Shown in pieces: positions 11,452-23,580 of a stretch of DNA of 64,000 nucleotides. The notes beneath the pieces are model-generated. The model searched no databases and was not told where the DNA came from. It saw nothing but the letters and a program-made list of their open reading frames with translations. Made by a program: the position numbers and the translations under genes. Within the stretch, counting starts at the first letter, position 1, and every line of letters begins with the position of its first letter. The stretch is from Nematostella vectensis (Eukaryota > Cnidaria > Anthozoa > Actiniaria > Edwardsiidae): contig NC_064041.1 of the NCBI RefSeq assembly GCF_932526225.1, positions 10,152,813 to 10,216,812 of the forward strand. The letters run 5' to 3'.

Positions 11452-11866
11452 TGCTTTTCATTACCAAGAAATACACATTCATTTTAGCCAAAATTTACAA
11501 ACATTTACGCCGATGTACTGTCATTTAAGCGAAAGTAAAATCATTTGAACTAAAAGGAAATACATTAACGAACTTTACATAAATGAGTGCACACAATTGC
11601 ATTTTCTTCACATTCATTTACACTATTCGACAACCAGGAATGAAAAATCTATTTTCATTTGCGCGTTGAAACATAACAATAGCACAAACAGAATATCAAT
11701 AATACGAGAACTCGCAATCAATACAGTGAACGAAATATTCATTAACAATTTTATTACAGCAAGTGCAAACAATAGTATTTTGTGAAAGTCATTTGCGTGC
11801 TTCTTACAAACAATAAGCCCTTTATGACAAACAATATCCTAAAATAATTATTTAACTACTTATCGT
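11452..11866. other. AT-rich intergenic DNA
   Basis: AT-rich sequence with scattered ACATTCATTTA-like words but no clear period. I see no gene. Confidence 0.45.
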
Positions 11867-12136
11867 TTATTTGTGCCCTAATAATGCACATACATGCAAA
11901 ATAAATGATCTTATCTTCTCTGGCACTCCGTAGTGTCTCAGTAGTCTCCAGAGGGTCTGCCTGTCAACGCTGTCAAACGCCTTCTCATAGTCGATGAAGT
12001 TGACGTAGAGGGGCGAGTTCCACTCCAGGGACTGCTCCAGAATGATGCGCAGGGTTGCGATCTGGTCCGTGCACGATCTCTCCTTTGGGGAGCCGGCTTG
12101 TTGGTCACGTAGATGCGGGTCCACGGCGTCTTTCAT
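11867..12136 (-). pseudogene. Non-LTR retrotransposon reverse transcriptase fragment
   Basis: An 89-residue open frame carries RSCTDQIATLRIILEQ, then YVNFIDYEKAFDSVDRQTLW, which is the reverse transcriptase motif A region (FIDYEKAFDS) of LINE-type elements, then LLRHYGVPEKI. The catalytic YADD region and the endonuclease are missing, so this is a short remnant. The lineage (for example RTE or CR1) cannot be settled from this piece. Confidence 0.85.
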
Positions 12137-12618
12137 TCTGTTCTGTTTTGCGCATTTGTCTTACCATAATTCGTACATGCTTGTTCCGGGGAAACATCTA
12201 TTTCCAAACTTTCCAGGAAAATGCGGCCATGTCTAACAATTAAAACTCATAAAACCACATTCACAATTATAGAGGATTCTATATTGTAGAGATCTGGAGT
12301 GACTAAGCCATTGTTATAGTATAAAAATCCCGAATTGTATCGTTTTGTTCCAGAACTGGCATTGCATTTCCGCCATTTTGTTTTTTATATTCTGACGCAT
12401 GCGCAGACGTTTTACCGCTGTTTTGCAGACTACACATTTAGATACTTAACAAACACAAATTGCTAGTCGTTGTTGCTAAGTCGCTTTAGGAGGCTGGGAG
12501 GAGCTGGAATGTCACAAGGTGTGGGGGGGGGGGGGAGGGGGCGGTTCTATAGTTCTTGAGTAAATTAGTTGCGTACAGGGTGGTTAGCTAGATTAGATAT
12601 ATATATATATATATATAA
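12137..12618. other. Intergenic DNA between two retroelement remnants
   Basis: No gene was seen. There is a run of G at about 12522-12540 and an AT dinucleotide run at 12598-12616, directly before the next reverse transcriptase fragment. Confidence 0.45.
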
Positions 12619-13386
12619 ATGATGGTTGAAGGCTTTCATAGAAAGTGCTCAATACTCGAAAGTAGAGCGGTGTATAGTGTTGGTTTGAGGAAGAACCTGA
12701 ACACTCCTTTCCTGGGCAAGCTAAAAGAAGACACCGACAACATTAAAAAAGAACCTAAACTACTGATCCCCGCAGATAAAACCACAAACTTCTACAAACT
12801 AGAGCCAGCTACCTACAAGAATCTCCTAGAAAAAGAAATAAACAAGTCCTACAAAAAAGCACCCTCCGAAACAACGCAATCTGTCCACGAGAAAAACAAA
12901 GAGATCGCTACAAAACTGGATTTAGACGATAGAATGGACACCACAGCCAACAAGCAAGCCTTCATAACTCTCAAAGACCATAAGCCGAACTTCGCTAACA
13001 AACCTACCTGCAGACTCATCAACCCCACGAAACCCGAAATCGGAAAAATCAGCAAAAAGATCCTCGACCGTATCAATAGCGTAATTGCAAAGAAACGAAA
13101 CTTCAACCAATGGAAAAGCACTAAAGCCGTCATTGACTGGTTCAAGGCTGCCGAAAACAAACACCAACTCAACTTCATCTGTTTTGACATTGTAGAATTC
13201 TACCCATCTATCAGCCAAGACCTACTATCAAGAGCACTCGACTTCGCCTCCAACTATGACGAAATCACCCCTGATGAAAAAGAGATCATAACCCACTCCA
13301 AGAGCTCCTTCCTGGTCCACAACCAAACACCCTGGCAGAAGAAAAGCAACACGATATTTGATGTTACGATGGGGAGCTTCCCCTGA
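12619..13386 (+). pseudogene. Reverse transcriptase-like fragment of a retroelement
   Basis: A 255-residue frame contains LLIPADKTTNFYKL, AFITLKDHKPNF, PTCRLINPTKPEIGKISKKI and NFICFDIVEFYPSIS. The last is a reverse transcriptase motif A with the catalytic Asp in FDIVEFYPSIS. The frame stops at DVTMGSFP, before the expected YxDD box, and no continuation is visible, so the element is 3'-truncated. I recognise the family as widespread in cnidarian genomes, but I cannot assign it firmly; it could be Penelope-like or another non-LTR-like group. Confidence 0.75.
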
Positions 13387-13671
13387 TGAGTGGGCAACCA
13401 CGAAACAGACCTGTAGGGAAACCTATGTAGTTTGTATTTTTCTCAAACCAACACTATATATATATATATATGACAAAGCTCTAGTCTCGAGGAGACGCCA
13501 TCATCTTTCCAGGCAACGCAGTTATGAGTGAGGCCACACCTCATGGCATTCTGCTGGGGCTAAGAGGGAGGAGATGGGGTTTACCCATCCCAATACAACA
13601 GCACTGGGGCTGGTGGGGGGAGCTTTTGCCCTCCCCAACACAACACTGCTAGGGCATTGAGAGAGAGGTGG
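13387..13671. other. Intergenic DNA with TA repeat
   Basis: A TA dinucleotide run occurs at about 13453-13470. The rest has G-rich CCCCAACACAA-type words that recur in the following fold-back element. Confidence 0.4.
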
Positions 13672-14820
13672 ATTAGCCGCCCCAACACAATATCAAAATC
13701 CCCCGGGCGAGGCTTGGCTGCAGCTGTTCTCCTCCAAATGCAAAGTCATATACAGCAATATGATCCACCAGTGTGGTTGGTATTCCCCAGCAAGATTATT
13801 ACAAGTAAATACGTCTAACTATAGTAAGGTAACCCGAGCCAATTCAGCAAATGTTGTTGATAGTTAGGTTTCTGTCGTTCAGCCAGCTCAACTGCTACCA
13901 GCATCTATTAAGTACATGCTTGACACACTGCCTCTGCTAAACATCGTGGCATTCTACAAAACGACAAGCCAGCACACTGCATATATACTGACAGTATATA
14001 TTACTCACCACTACCACCTACGTGAAGTGAAGGTTCGTCAATGCTAACTGCAATTGCATCTTTTCCTCCACTAGCAAAAGTGCCTTGATGTTGAGATGCC
14101 ATAGCTCTGTCACACTAAATGGTCTTGAGTCGTTTGCTTTTACCGAAGCGGTCGCCTCCAACCATTGAAAACAGCTCCCGGCGGTGCGAACATGATTGGA
14201 ACTTGTAGGCCTACCGAAGATTCCTGCTTGAGTACTTTTTGACATTGAAAACACGGCGAAAAACCCGCGAATCCAGTGTTGAGTCGAGCGAGATTTGCAG
14301 AACTCTGAAAGAGGATGCAAACGTGCCAAGGCCTGAATAACCGGGGGCACCCAAACCGCAGCAGGGACTAGACCCAGGAGCGCGCGGTCATCCTCAATTT
14401 TAACTTAATGTATGCTACATTAGCATACTTTAGCATAAGTTAAAATCGAGGACGACCACTGGTGCCTGGGCCCATTTCCATTCAAGCCGTGGCACGTTTG
14501 CACTCTCTCTTGCATTCCTGCAAATTCATGACTCAGCACGGGATTCGGGGATATTTTGGCGTGTTTTTACCGTGTAAGAGGTGTACAAAACAGAAATCTT
14601 CGCTAGGCTTACTAGTCCCGCTCATGTTCCTATCCCTGGAGGTTTTTTAGAAGCTATTTCAGCGGCGTTGGAGGCGGCTAAGTCGGTAAAAACATCTCAC
14701 CCACAGCTATCAACCATCAACAGCAGGGCACATGTGCTAATAGTGGAGCAATCTGCAGAGATAGCCATTTGTCCCATGCTCTGTTGAAACTGACACAGAA
14801 GGTTTGTTGGGGCGGCTATA
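13672..14820. mobile_element. Fold-back (long inverted repeat) element
   Basis: The left arm (about 13672-14400) and the right arm (about 14405-14820) are inverted copies. Outer ends read GATTAGCCGCCCCAACACAA on the left and TTGTTGGGGCGGCTATA on the right. Inner arms share a region whose translations are visibly related on opposite strands, and the centre (14395-14460) is itself a palindrome around TATGCTACATTAGCATA. The arms differ in length, so deletions have occurred. No coding gene is evident. Confidence 0.65.
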
Positions 14821-15892
14821 CACTATAGGTGTATTTGATCGAGTTCTTCGCTCCTCTTGAGAACGGCTATTCGTGAGTATTAACTTAAGTAAGGTAACTT
14901 ACTTCAGATTTCTATATCTGAAGTATATGCTCAACTTATTTTATCGTTTATGTCGGGTGATTCCGGCTGATTAATTGGTGGAATGCTATATATATCTTAG
15001 CTTGGGCAGGTAACTGAGGCTGGCAAAGAGTCGAGCAAATAGCCGAGTGTCGTGGATAACAGCAACCATGTCAACAACACCAGCACCGCGTGGAACTAGT
15101 CAGTGATTGACCGTCTTAGGGAGAGCTAACTTGGTTTTTTTTTATTGTTGTAGCAATGGCATTACACGGTGGTGACATCGGTTGTATAGTCCATTTTATG
15201 GTGAGGCATTGGATCTGTTTATAGGGGCAGGTTGCCTTGTCAGTACAGTGTAGCACGATGTTACCTATATTAGGTGGCGGTGGCTGCCTGTGCGTGTTAT
15301 CTACCTTACTGTCTGCCAGGGTACTATTATGCGTTATTGGATCGACTAGATCCAGGCTAGGACAGCCAATTAGATACACAAACTTAAGTCACAGTCAGAT
15401 TCTTGCGTATGTGTTACTAGGTTATTTTGTGTTATTAGGCGTGGACAATCAATGCTGCTGGCTCGTTCTAGTCCCAATCCCGAGCGAGCTAGGCGGTTCT
15501 TTGTTCCCTCCCCCTTCCCCCAGTTAACCTTCAACAGCGTTGCTGTAGTGGTCCTCAGGTCCGCCCTAGCCCCACCCATCAAGCTCATGCAAGGCGTCGC
15601 CATAAGACTCGTCAGCCTTCTTATCTAGCGATCTTAGAGTTCGTTTGCCATTTCCAATTCCATCCAGCTAGCCCGTGATAGGACATCCCCCTCCCTTCCA
15701 GTATGCTCATACAGATCAAGGCGTTACAATAGGTAGCGAGACTGTGCGAGGTGACCATGAGGCTAGTTAGGTCAACCTTAAGCCCCGAGGCGTGGCTGAG
15801 GGGGCATTAAGTCCACCCGTAAGCCCTAGCCGGGCGGTGAGTACAAGCGAGTCGATTGGCCTCCCCCCCTCCCCTCCAGCCCCTATACAGAT
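14821..15892. other. Intergenic DNA, nothing recognised
   Basis: About 1.1 kb without a supported gene or clear repeat. Small open frames at 15116-15600 have no recognisable motif and low plausibility. Confidence 0.4.
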
Positions 15893-17145
15893 GGGAGGAC
15901 GGGCCAGAGCGGCCATTAAGCCTATCAGAGTGAGAGCGGGCCAGGGCGGCCACTAAGCCCATGCGGGTGAGGGCAAGCCAGGGCGGGCCTTAAGCCCATT
16001 CGAGAGAGGGTGGGCCAGGGCGGCCCTTAAGCCCATGCGAGTGAGGGCGGGCCAGGGCGGCCACTAAGACCATGCGGGTGAGGGAGGGCCAGGGCGGCCA
16101 CCAAGCCCATGTGAGTGAGGGTGGGCCAGGGCGGCCCTTAAGCCCATGTGAGGGCGGGCCAAGGTGGCCATTAAGCCAATGAGAGTTAGGTCGTGCCAGA
16201 GCGGCCATTGAACCCATCCGAGAGAGGAAGGGCCAGGGCGGCCCCAAACCCATGCGAGTAAAGGGAAGGCCAGGTCGGTCATTAAGCCTATGCGAGTGAG
16301 GGCGGGCAAGGGCGGCCATTAAGCCCATGCAAGAGAGGGCGGGCCAGGGCGTCAATTAAGCCCATGCGAAAGAGTGTGGGCCAGGGCGGCCACTAAGCCC
16401 ATTCGAGAGAGGGTGGGCCAGGGCGGCCACTAAGCGCATGCGAGTGAGGGTGGGCCAGGGCGGCCACTAAGCGCATGCGAGTGAGCGCGGGCGGGCCAGG
16501 GCGGCCATTAAGCACATGCGAGAGAGGGTGGGCCAGGTCGGCAATTTAGCCCATGCGAGAGAGGGCGGGCCAGGGCGGCCCTTAAGCCTATGCGAGTGAG
16601 AGCGGGCCAGGGCAGCCACTAAGCCCAGTCTAGAGAGAGCGGGCCAGGGCGGCCATTAAGCCCATGCGAGTGAGGGCGGGCCAGGGCGGCCATTAAGCAC
16701 ATGCGAGAGAGGGTGGGCCAGGTCGGTCATTTAGCCCATGCGAGAGAGGGCGGGCCAGGGCGGCCCTTAAGCCTATGCGAGTGAGAGCGGGCCAGGGCAG
16801 CCACTAAGCCCAGTCTAGAGAGAGCGGGCCAGGGCGGCCATTAAGCCCATGCGAGTGAGGGCGGGCCAGGGCGGCCATTAAGCCCATGCGAGTGAGGGCG
16901 GGCCAGGGCGGCCATTAAGCCTATGCGAGTGAGGGCGGGCCTCGGCGGCCACTAAGCCTGTCGAGTGAGGGCGGGCCAGGGCGGCTACTAAGCCTGTCGA
17001 GTGAGGGTGGGCCAGGGCGGCCATTAAGCCCATGCGAGAGAGGGAGGGCCAGGGCGGCTCTTAAGCCCATGAGAGTGAGGGCGGGCCAGGGCGGCCATTA
17101 AGCCGATTTGAGGGAGGACAGGCCAGGGCGGCCATATAACCTTTC
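15893..17145. repeat. 37-bp tandem minisatellite, first block
   Basis: The unit contains GGGCGGGCCAGGGCGGCCAT, then TAAGCCCATG and CGAGTGA, about 37 bp, with roughly 33 copies. A five-unit block of about 185 bp is duplicated, since the variant AAGCACATGCGAGAGAGGG followed by CCCAGTCTAGAGAGAG recurs at about 16505 and 16690. Open frames inside it are periodic artefacts. Confidence 0.95.
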
Positions 17146-17920
17146 AGAGTTGATAGTCAATTCTTTATATTTTCATCTTCCAAATGGTATGTGGTTCGTA
17201 TGGACCCTATAAAACACGCGTTCGCATGAATAACTTAAATCTGTAATATTGAGGTATTTTGGTCAACCTTCGGAAAAAAGGCCGTAAACTGAAAGGCCCG
17301 GGTCCAGTCCATTGTGACGTAGATCAAGATGTCAGCCAAATCACAGGAGAAAACATATGCGCGCGCTAAACCGGTTCCCGTCTTCATTTCTTCTTAGTTA
17401 TTGCTGAAGAACGTTGTGTGGTTGCAACTTTTACAGTCATCTTTATATCTCAACCTGGTAGTCAGGTGATTATTTAACTTCAGCAAATAAATCTGCAAAT
17501 TTAGCAGATATTTTTTAGTGTTTGCATTGTTTTTGCATTGTGCGCGCGCGCTGCATTCGCAATCAAGAATGATGACGTTCTTACGAGCTCGCGCTGTTTT
17601 TGAAACATACAACTAAATATTTTTTTCGCATACAATTCTCGACTTTAAACTATTCTTCGCTTCATTGTGGGTGGCATTGCAATAGGGGGCACTTCACCGG
17701 TATTTTGTGGTATTGCCGTCTCTGAATTTTGGCGGGTTTAGGGAGGATGCGTTGTTTGGGATCTTCCCGCCAAAGCTTGGAGTTATTCACTCGATTCAAA
17801 TTCCTTTCGCGCGGCCAGGAAAATTTTCAAGATGGTGGGGAATTCAAATTTCAATCAAATTTAATTCCCTTTTCAGAATTTGGAAGTTTATCTATGCTTT
17901 GATATAGGTGAAAGTTTTTA
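17146..17920. other. Unique insert splitting the 37-bp array
   Basis: About 775 bp of non-repetitive, AT-richer DNA interrupts the minisatellite. It has no recognised gene and no clear inverted ends. It may be an inserted mobile element that I cannot classify. Confidence 0.55.
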
Positions 17921-18335
17921 AGTGAGGGCGGGCCAGGGCGGCCCTCAAGTCCATGCGAGTGAGGGCGGGCCAGGGCGGCCCTTAAGTCCATGCGAGTGCG
18001 GGCGGCCCAGGGCGGCCATTAAGCCGATTTGAGGGAGAACAGGCCAGGGCAGCCACTAAGCCCAGTCGAGTGAGGGCGGGCCAGGGCAGCCATTAAGCCC
18101 ATGCTTGAGAGGGTTGTGCCAGTGCGGCCATCAAGCCGATGAGAGTGAGGGCGGGCCAGGGCGGCCATTAAGCCCATGCGAGAGAGGGTGGGCCAGTGCG
18201 GCCATTAAGCCGATGAGAGTGAGGGCGGGCCAGGGCGGCCATTAAGCCCATGCGAGAGAGGGTGGGCCAGGGCGGCCATTAAGCCGATGCGAAAGAGGGC
18301 GGGCCAGGGCGGCTCTTAGCCCATGCAAGTGAGTA
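17921..18335. repeat. 37-bp tandem minisatellite, second block
   Basis: The same unit as the first block resumes after the insert, in the same orientation, with about 11 copies. It fades into diverged units by about 18420. Confidence 0.92.
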
Positions 18336-19338
18336 TGGGCCAACGAGGACGCCCAGACAAACGAGGACGGGCCGGTTTGGCCCCTACGCCCAGGCATGAG
18401 AGGGTGGGCCACCGCAGCCTTTACACGTTTTTTCTCACGCCGGGCAATCAAAACCTCGCCCAATCTATCGCGAATGGGTAATCGAGGACCATGCCCATTC
18501 AATCCCGGGCCCTCTCGCGACGTAAGGTGCCCGTATTACGCAAGGGTTCGTGCATATGGGTGCGAGGCAGTGTAATAGGCGGCTACACAGATATCGAACT
18601 CTTTCTGTAATGGTATATGGTTACAATACATTCAGAGTACACGCATGAGCTACCCTATGAGGCATGTGCCTGCACTCTAAGCTATTATTATTTCGGAAAA
18701 TTTCACCGGTAGGTGATCGGGCATCGCCGGCTGGTAAGCAAGGGGTCTTGTCTGCTACTCCCCACTTGGCGTGTTCGAGTATATGTAGTGCCCGGATACA
18801 GAGCGGCACATTCCCAGGTTTGGAACGATTTAGTCCGTAGGACAGCTGGTTACTCAGGCGCTGGTAGAAGCGTCCTGTTAGGCCAATGGCCATACATAGT
18901 ATTCACACCTGGTTCTACCAAGACGGCGAGGTGAATAAGTTTTCTCAAGCGGGCGTACGGAATGTATGGTGATGGTAAACCGGATGGGTAGGGCCTGGCA
19001 GTTGGCCACAGGGCAGGTTTGCGTGCCTGGTTGATATGCATACCTGCTGGCTTTTTATTTTGCTGGGCTCCCCGTGGTGACCCGACCTGTGGTCTTCAAG
19101 TGCTTGTTCTCCGGTGGTGCTTGGTTATGTTTGGGGTCAGGAGGTACCATTCCCCGGTCTTCAGTCCCTTCTTTTCAAGCACCTGTTTGGGCGGGGAGCT
19201 GTGGCCCGGAGGCCCGGCTCCTTGGGTGCGCTTGGTTAGGGGGTCACCAAGCTATCCGATACCTGACCCCAAACTTATCAGACGATGAGTTTAATGCTAA
19301 ATTGCGCTTATGCTCTGTGCTTATGTAGCATACATGAA
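18336..19338. other. Intergenic DNA, nothing recognised
   Basis: No supported gene. Several frames of 70-90 codons exist but show no domain or periodic signal. Confidence 0.4.
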
Positions 19339-19376
19339 TATGGGGAAGTTGATTGCCCCTAATTATGAGCCCCTGC

Positions 19377-20340
19377 AGCGCGCCATGTCGATTCCGAATC
19401 TGGCTATTTTTAGTAACCACCACCCCACCACTGCACGTGAGGATTTGCTCCTTTTATTTTGTCCTACTCCCCCGCGGGTTGCGTGTTGTTGTTTTGCCAA
19501 CTCGATAGGAATTAAAAGAGATCATGAAAAATAACTCGGAAAAAGAAAACAAGTCTAACTTAAGTAAGCAAGATTGGCAAATATACTCACAAAAAGCTAA
19601 ATCCCTGAATAACTTGACTGTTTTGTTTATCTGAGCGGCGAAGCTAAGTCAAGAAGAAAGAAAATAGCGACGAGCGAAAAAATGGCTGTGATACCGAGTT
19701 TGATTCAAATCCTCCAAATCACTCCAGCTTGTATAATATACTTAATAGTTATAGAAATGTCTAGAAACAACATCAAAGAAGTACAGTAATAACTCCCTCT
19801 TTATTTTCTCACTATTAGAGAAGTTCAGATACTTCAGCTTGCGGCCTCTGTAAATCACAAAAATGCATTCCCTCGCTACAAGGATGGTTTTATGTATTTT
19901 TCTTAGATTCTTTCTCAATTAACCGGAATATTAACAAAAATCAATATCACATCTAACTTACAGATTTTGAATGTTGAGAAACCACGAAGAAGCAGCAAGT
20001 AGAGCGGAAGCAGTGTTTGAAGCACTAGGTTTTCCGCTCTTGATTTTGAATGAAGTCTCTGAAGTCTTTTTTTTTTTTTACACGTTTTTGAAATCTTGCA
20101 ATTCTCGAAGTACTACATTCCCTTAATAAACCGCAACTGCCAGTATCCTTATGCTAGAATGAAATGGTCGATGTTATTAGTGTAAATAGGGTGTTTTCTT
20201 TTTCGGATTCAAGTCACAAAACAGCGGCAAACAATAAGATGTAAATGCCAAAGCGCTGGGGTAGGGTGAGTAAAAATTCTCAAGCGCAGTGGTGGGGTGG
20301 TCACTAAAAATAGCGAGATTCGGAATCGACATGGCGCGCT
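19377..20340. mobile_element. Nested inverted-repeat element of 0.96 kb
   Basis: Left arm 19377-19434 (AGCGCGCCATGTCGATTCCG onward) and right arm 20286-20340 (ending in GATTCGGAATCGACATGGCG) are inverted copies with few mismatches. It begins directly after the left end of the outer element, so it may be an insertion into it or a subterminal inverted repeat of the same unit. No target duplication was recognised and no transposase is encoded. Confidence 0.65.
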
Positions 20341-20517
20341 AGTAATACCCTATTTAATTGTCCTAATAATCTCCTAGTAATTGTTTCTCTCTTATCTTAT
20401 GCTCTCTTGTAATTATAGAATAATTATATTTCTATAATAATACAAGCGATCTTCCTAAATTCAACAAGAAGGTAATGACTGGAAACTTTAAAATTATTGC
20501 ATTTTATCTCGTTAGGA

Positions 20518-20590
20518 GGGCTCTCTGCTTGCTGCAATTTAGACCCAGTTAATAAGCTCTCTGCTTGCTGCAATTTAGACCCAGTTAATA
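20518..20590 (+). repeat. 34-bp direct tandem duplication
   Basis: The segment GCTCTCTGCTTGCTGCAATT plus TAGACCCAGTTAATAA occurs twice head to tail with no differences, so the duplication is recent. Confidence 0.9.
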
Positions 20591-21624
20591 ACCCTTTCAT
20601 TACTATTACGCCCTGAGGCGCCTGTAAAATATAGGCCCAACTCCAAAAAGTCAGAAATGCAAACCAAACATCACCAGACCCGGATACTCATTGATTCATC
20701 CAAGGCATAGACGACCTTTAAAAGCGCATCCAAGCAATGTAATAGAATTGACTCTATTTTCAAAATATCAACCTTGATTTCTGACCAATTTGTAAACAAA
20801 TGCTTAAACCTGGAAACATTTCTTACCAAAATTCCGAACTACAATTAGAGACAAGCAAACACAGATCAAGTCAGAAATATTTTACAGCCATCAGCCACAA
20901 TAGTCAATGCTAGAACCTCCATTAGAAGCCAGTCACCATGTTTAGCCTTTTTTGCATGCCTGCACTGCATCATGGGAGTCTTGGAAACACCTTGACAGAC
21001 AGGCGGGCAATCTCCTCCCCCAGAATCATAACAGTTTTTTTATAAGTCTCTTTGCTCCGAAGCCAAACAAAACATTTCCAGGTCCAAGGAACCCAGAATA
21101 AGCCTGAAAACAATTTTTGAATAAGGTTGGGTAGCAAAGATGGCCAACATTGGAGAGTATAAGGCCATTCACTAAAAAAATTCCTTTCTTACTTGGTAAA
21201 GCGTAGACAAGGAATTATCCCATTGAATCAACCGCAGCGTGCAAACATCCATAAGCACAGCATTAGTTATGCCCAAATAGACTTTATGGTTTCCTAAGGC
21301 ACTCTCCAGATGTGAAAACGCTGTAATTTTTAAGCAAATTACAAGCAAAACTGTTGTAAGCAACAGGCTGTAGCAATGCCGTCGCTAGATTGAAAAGGCA
21401 CAGCAGTGCATTGTTGGAAACTTCGAGGCATACCGTCTTGGGTCAGCGGTAGCTTTTAACTGATAGTGTTGGATTTGAGATAGGGGGGAGGTTTCTGTTT
21501 TCAGTCTGTTTTTCTTACAATTTTGCTCAAAAGTACCCAGGAGTGAAAGGGTTAAGATAAATCACTATTCAATCAAGCCAGAAAACGCACTTTATTTTTT
21601 GAAAGGCTTTTCTACCTAGTTCCC

Positions 21625-22165
21625 AGGGTCCTCTCCCTTTCCTGTCATTTTTGGGTCGGCCCGAAATGGCCCTGGGATCGGCCACTGCGTTCTACATATT
21701 GATTGGTCTGCGGCTAAATGCAAATTTTGCAGCGCAAACTTAAAAATAAACATCGAAAAAGCAGAGCCGCAGATCGACTGTTGGAAACAGTGTTTTGTAC
21801 ACAAGGGAATTACAGAGAGTTGCTTGGGATTTGTTTTCTACAACAAAAATCGCCCAAAAAGTGTGATTAAGAATAAAATTCAAAAAGAGCGGGCGCTCGT
21901 TTGATATGACGCTATTTTCTTGCGCGGGTAAAATTAACGAAACTTGTTTGAAACAAATTCAAAGATGAAAAATCGTAGCAATTCTTAGCTATCCTAAATC
22001 AGGGGCTCATAAGTAAGGGCAATCAACTTCCCCATATTCTGGTACTATATAGGTGTCACGGCGTTTCCTAGGATCAAGCTATTTTTAGACGCGCGGATTA
22101 GCCAATCAGATTACAGGGCGGAAAAATTGACTTTGTCTCAAGGAATCCAAAATGGCGGCCGAGAA
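21625..22165. repeat. Dispersed repeat, inverted copy at 39390..39720
   Basis: Two segments match the region upstream of the second RNF213 gene in inverted orientation: a GGGTCCTCTCCCTTTCCTGTC block near 21626, and a block running from GGGGCTCATAAGTAAGGGC through AAAATGGCGGCCGAGAAAGG near 22150. The spacing differs between the copies. Confidence 0.65.
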
Positions 22166-22186
22166 AGGGGAAAACGTTGTCATATG

Positions 22187-22511
22187 CGATTTGAATTCTT
22201 GACCGGCGCCGTTGGACAATTAGGTACGCTCGGCTAAACAAGGAGCGAAGCAAACTATTATTAGCCTGCGAGGTGGAAAGGCTGTCATCGGCGTATAGTA
22301 ATCTGTTATATAAATTAAACAAAAATAAGAGATAACAGATTACTTACCTTGCTTCGAAAACTGATAGCTCTGACTTTTAGACCACGAAAAATTATGAAAT
22401 CCGTATCGGATGCGCCGGTGACAGCCTCGCGCTATAAGTTGTTTGCTTCGCTCCCGTGTTCAGCCGAGCGTACCTAATTGTCCAACGGCGCCGGTCAAGG
22501 ATTCAAATCGC
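22187..22511. mobile_element. MITE-like hairpin element, about 325 bp
   Basis: Arms of about 105 bp at each end are inverted copies. The left reads GCGATTTGAATTCTTGACCG and the right ends in CGGTCAAGGATTCAAATCGC. Shared inner words include GGCGCCGTTGGACAATTAGG and TACGCTCGGCT. There is no coding capacity, as expected for a non-autonomous hairpin element. Confidence 0.8.
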
Positions 22512-22929
22512 TGCTTACTCGTTTTAAAAAATGGCTAGAGGCCAGGGAAAATGATTTAGCTCTGATGTTTTGCCACATATCGAATGTAAGTGTACCCTGG
22601 CATAGGTCTGCGGGATAAAAATATTTCGTTTGTTGTATTTTCCTCGCGAATTTCGACGGTATTTGAGTGCTACCGAAAATGGCGCCTCCAACCTTGTTTC
22701 TTTCCTTAGTAGGGGGAGAGAAGTCATATATTCCGTTACGAAAACCCCCCAAAATCGTATATTACCCATAAATATGACAACAACAAGGCATGTTCTAAGT
22801 TTTAAGGCAATTTTATTGGCAATGTTTTACAAAAAATCGCGACTTCAATCCGCTCGTTTTACCTCTAAGAATAACAGCCGATTCCAAGCTACGAACAAGC
22901 TTCGAAACCATTGCCTGGGCTACCTGTGC
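22512..22929. other. Unique DNA left of the nested elements
   Basis: No supported gene. A 137-codon open frame across 22630-23043 runs into the terminal repeat of the Polinton-like element and has no recognised domain, so I do not call it. Confidence 0.45.
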
Positions 22930-22944
22930 CATGACCTGTCCTGG

Positions 22945-22950
22945 ACTCAC
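22945..22950. repeat. Target site duplication, left (ACTCAC)
   Basis: ACTCAC directly precedes the first G of the element and is repeated directly after its last C at 37671-37676. Six bases is the length known for Maverick/Polinton integrases. The sister arm of the host repeat has ACTCAA here, which supports a duplication made at insertion. Confidence 0.9.
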
Positions 22951-23580
22951 GGGGGGGACCGGGGGGTTTCAGTGAAACGGCCTGGGAGGCGCGAATCGCC
23001 CCTCCGGGCCTCCCAGTCCCGTCTCTATATATCAGGCAGATAGTGCTTCACGTACATAAACAATCGGCAAAAGCTAATGTAGGCCAAATCGATTTCACGT
23101 ACATAAGCTTTTGGCGATTGCTAATGTAGACAAAATCGATTTCACGTACATGAATAATTAATTAGGGCTGTAGGCCGGGCGCGTTTCGCGTACATGAATA
23201 ATTAATTAGGGCTGCGTACATGAATAATTAATTAGGGCAATGGTAGGCCGGGCGCGTTTCGCGTACACGAATAATTAATTAGGGCTGTAGGCCGGGCGCG
23301 TTTCGCGTACATGAATAATTAGGGTGTAGGCCAAATCAGTTTCGCGTACATAGATAATTAGGGCAATCGTCCATGTAGGCCAAATCGATTTCACGTACAT
23401 AAGCTTTTAGCAATTATTCATGTACGCCGGGCGCGTTTCGCGTACATGAATAATTAATTAGGGCTGCAGCCCGGTGGGCGTTTCGCGTGCATGAATAATT
23501 AATTAGGGCTGCAGGCCGGTGGGCGTTTCGCGTGCATGAATAATTAATTAGGGCTGCGTACATGAATAATTAATTAGGGC
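22951..23580 (+). repeat. Left inverted terminal repeat with internal subrepeats
   Basis: The outer part (GTTTCAGTGAAACGGCCTGG, then GGCGCGAATCGCCCCTCCG) matches the inverted right end. Inside are tandem subrepeats of CGTACATGAATAATTAATTA plus GGGCTGTAGGCCGGGCGCG, and an alternating CGATTTCACGTACATAAGCT unit. The number of subrepeats differs from the right end. Confidence 0.9.

Larger units (their letters stand above)
19339..22036. mobile_element. Inverted-repeat element of 2.7 kb, outer pair
   Basis: The left end at 19339-19375 (TATGGGGAAGTTGATTGCCC, then CTAATTATGAGCCCCTG) is the inverted match of the right end at 22000-22036, with two or three differences. The interior has no transposase. 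Related sequence recurs at 39390-39720 in the opposite orientation, so it belongs to a repeat family. Confidence 0.6.

Noticed and set aside
15990-16355. Open frames of 80-120 codons with repeated WPPWPSLTRM-like units
   Set aside because: They are products of the 37-bp minisatellite, with no start context or independent support.
22630-23043. Open frame of 137 codons at the left element border
   Set aside because: It crosses the target duplication into the terminal repeat and has no domain.
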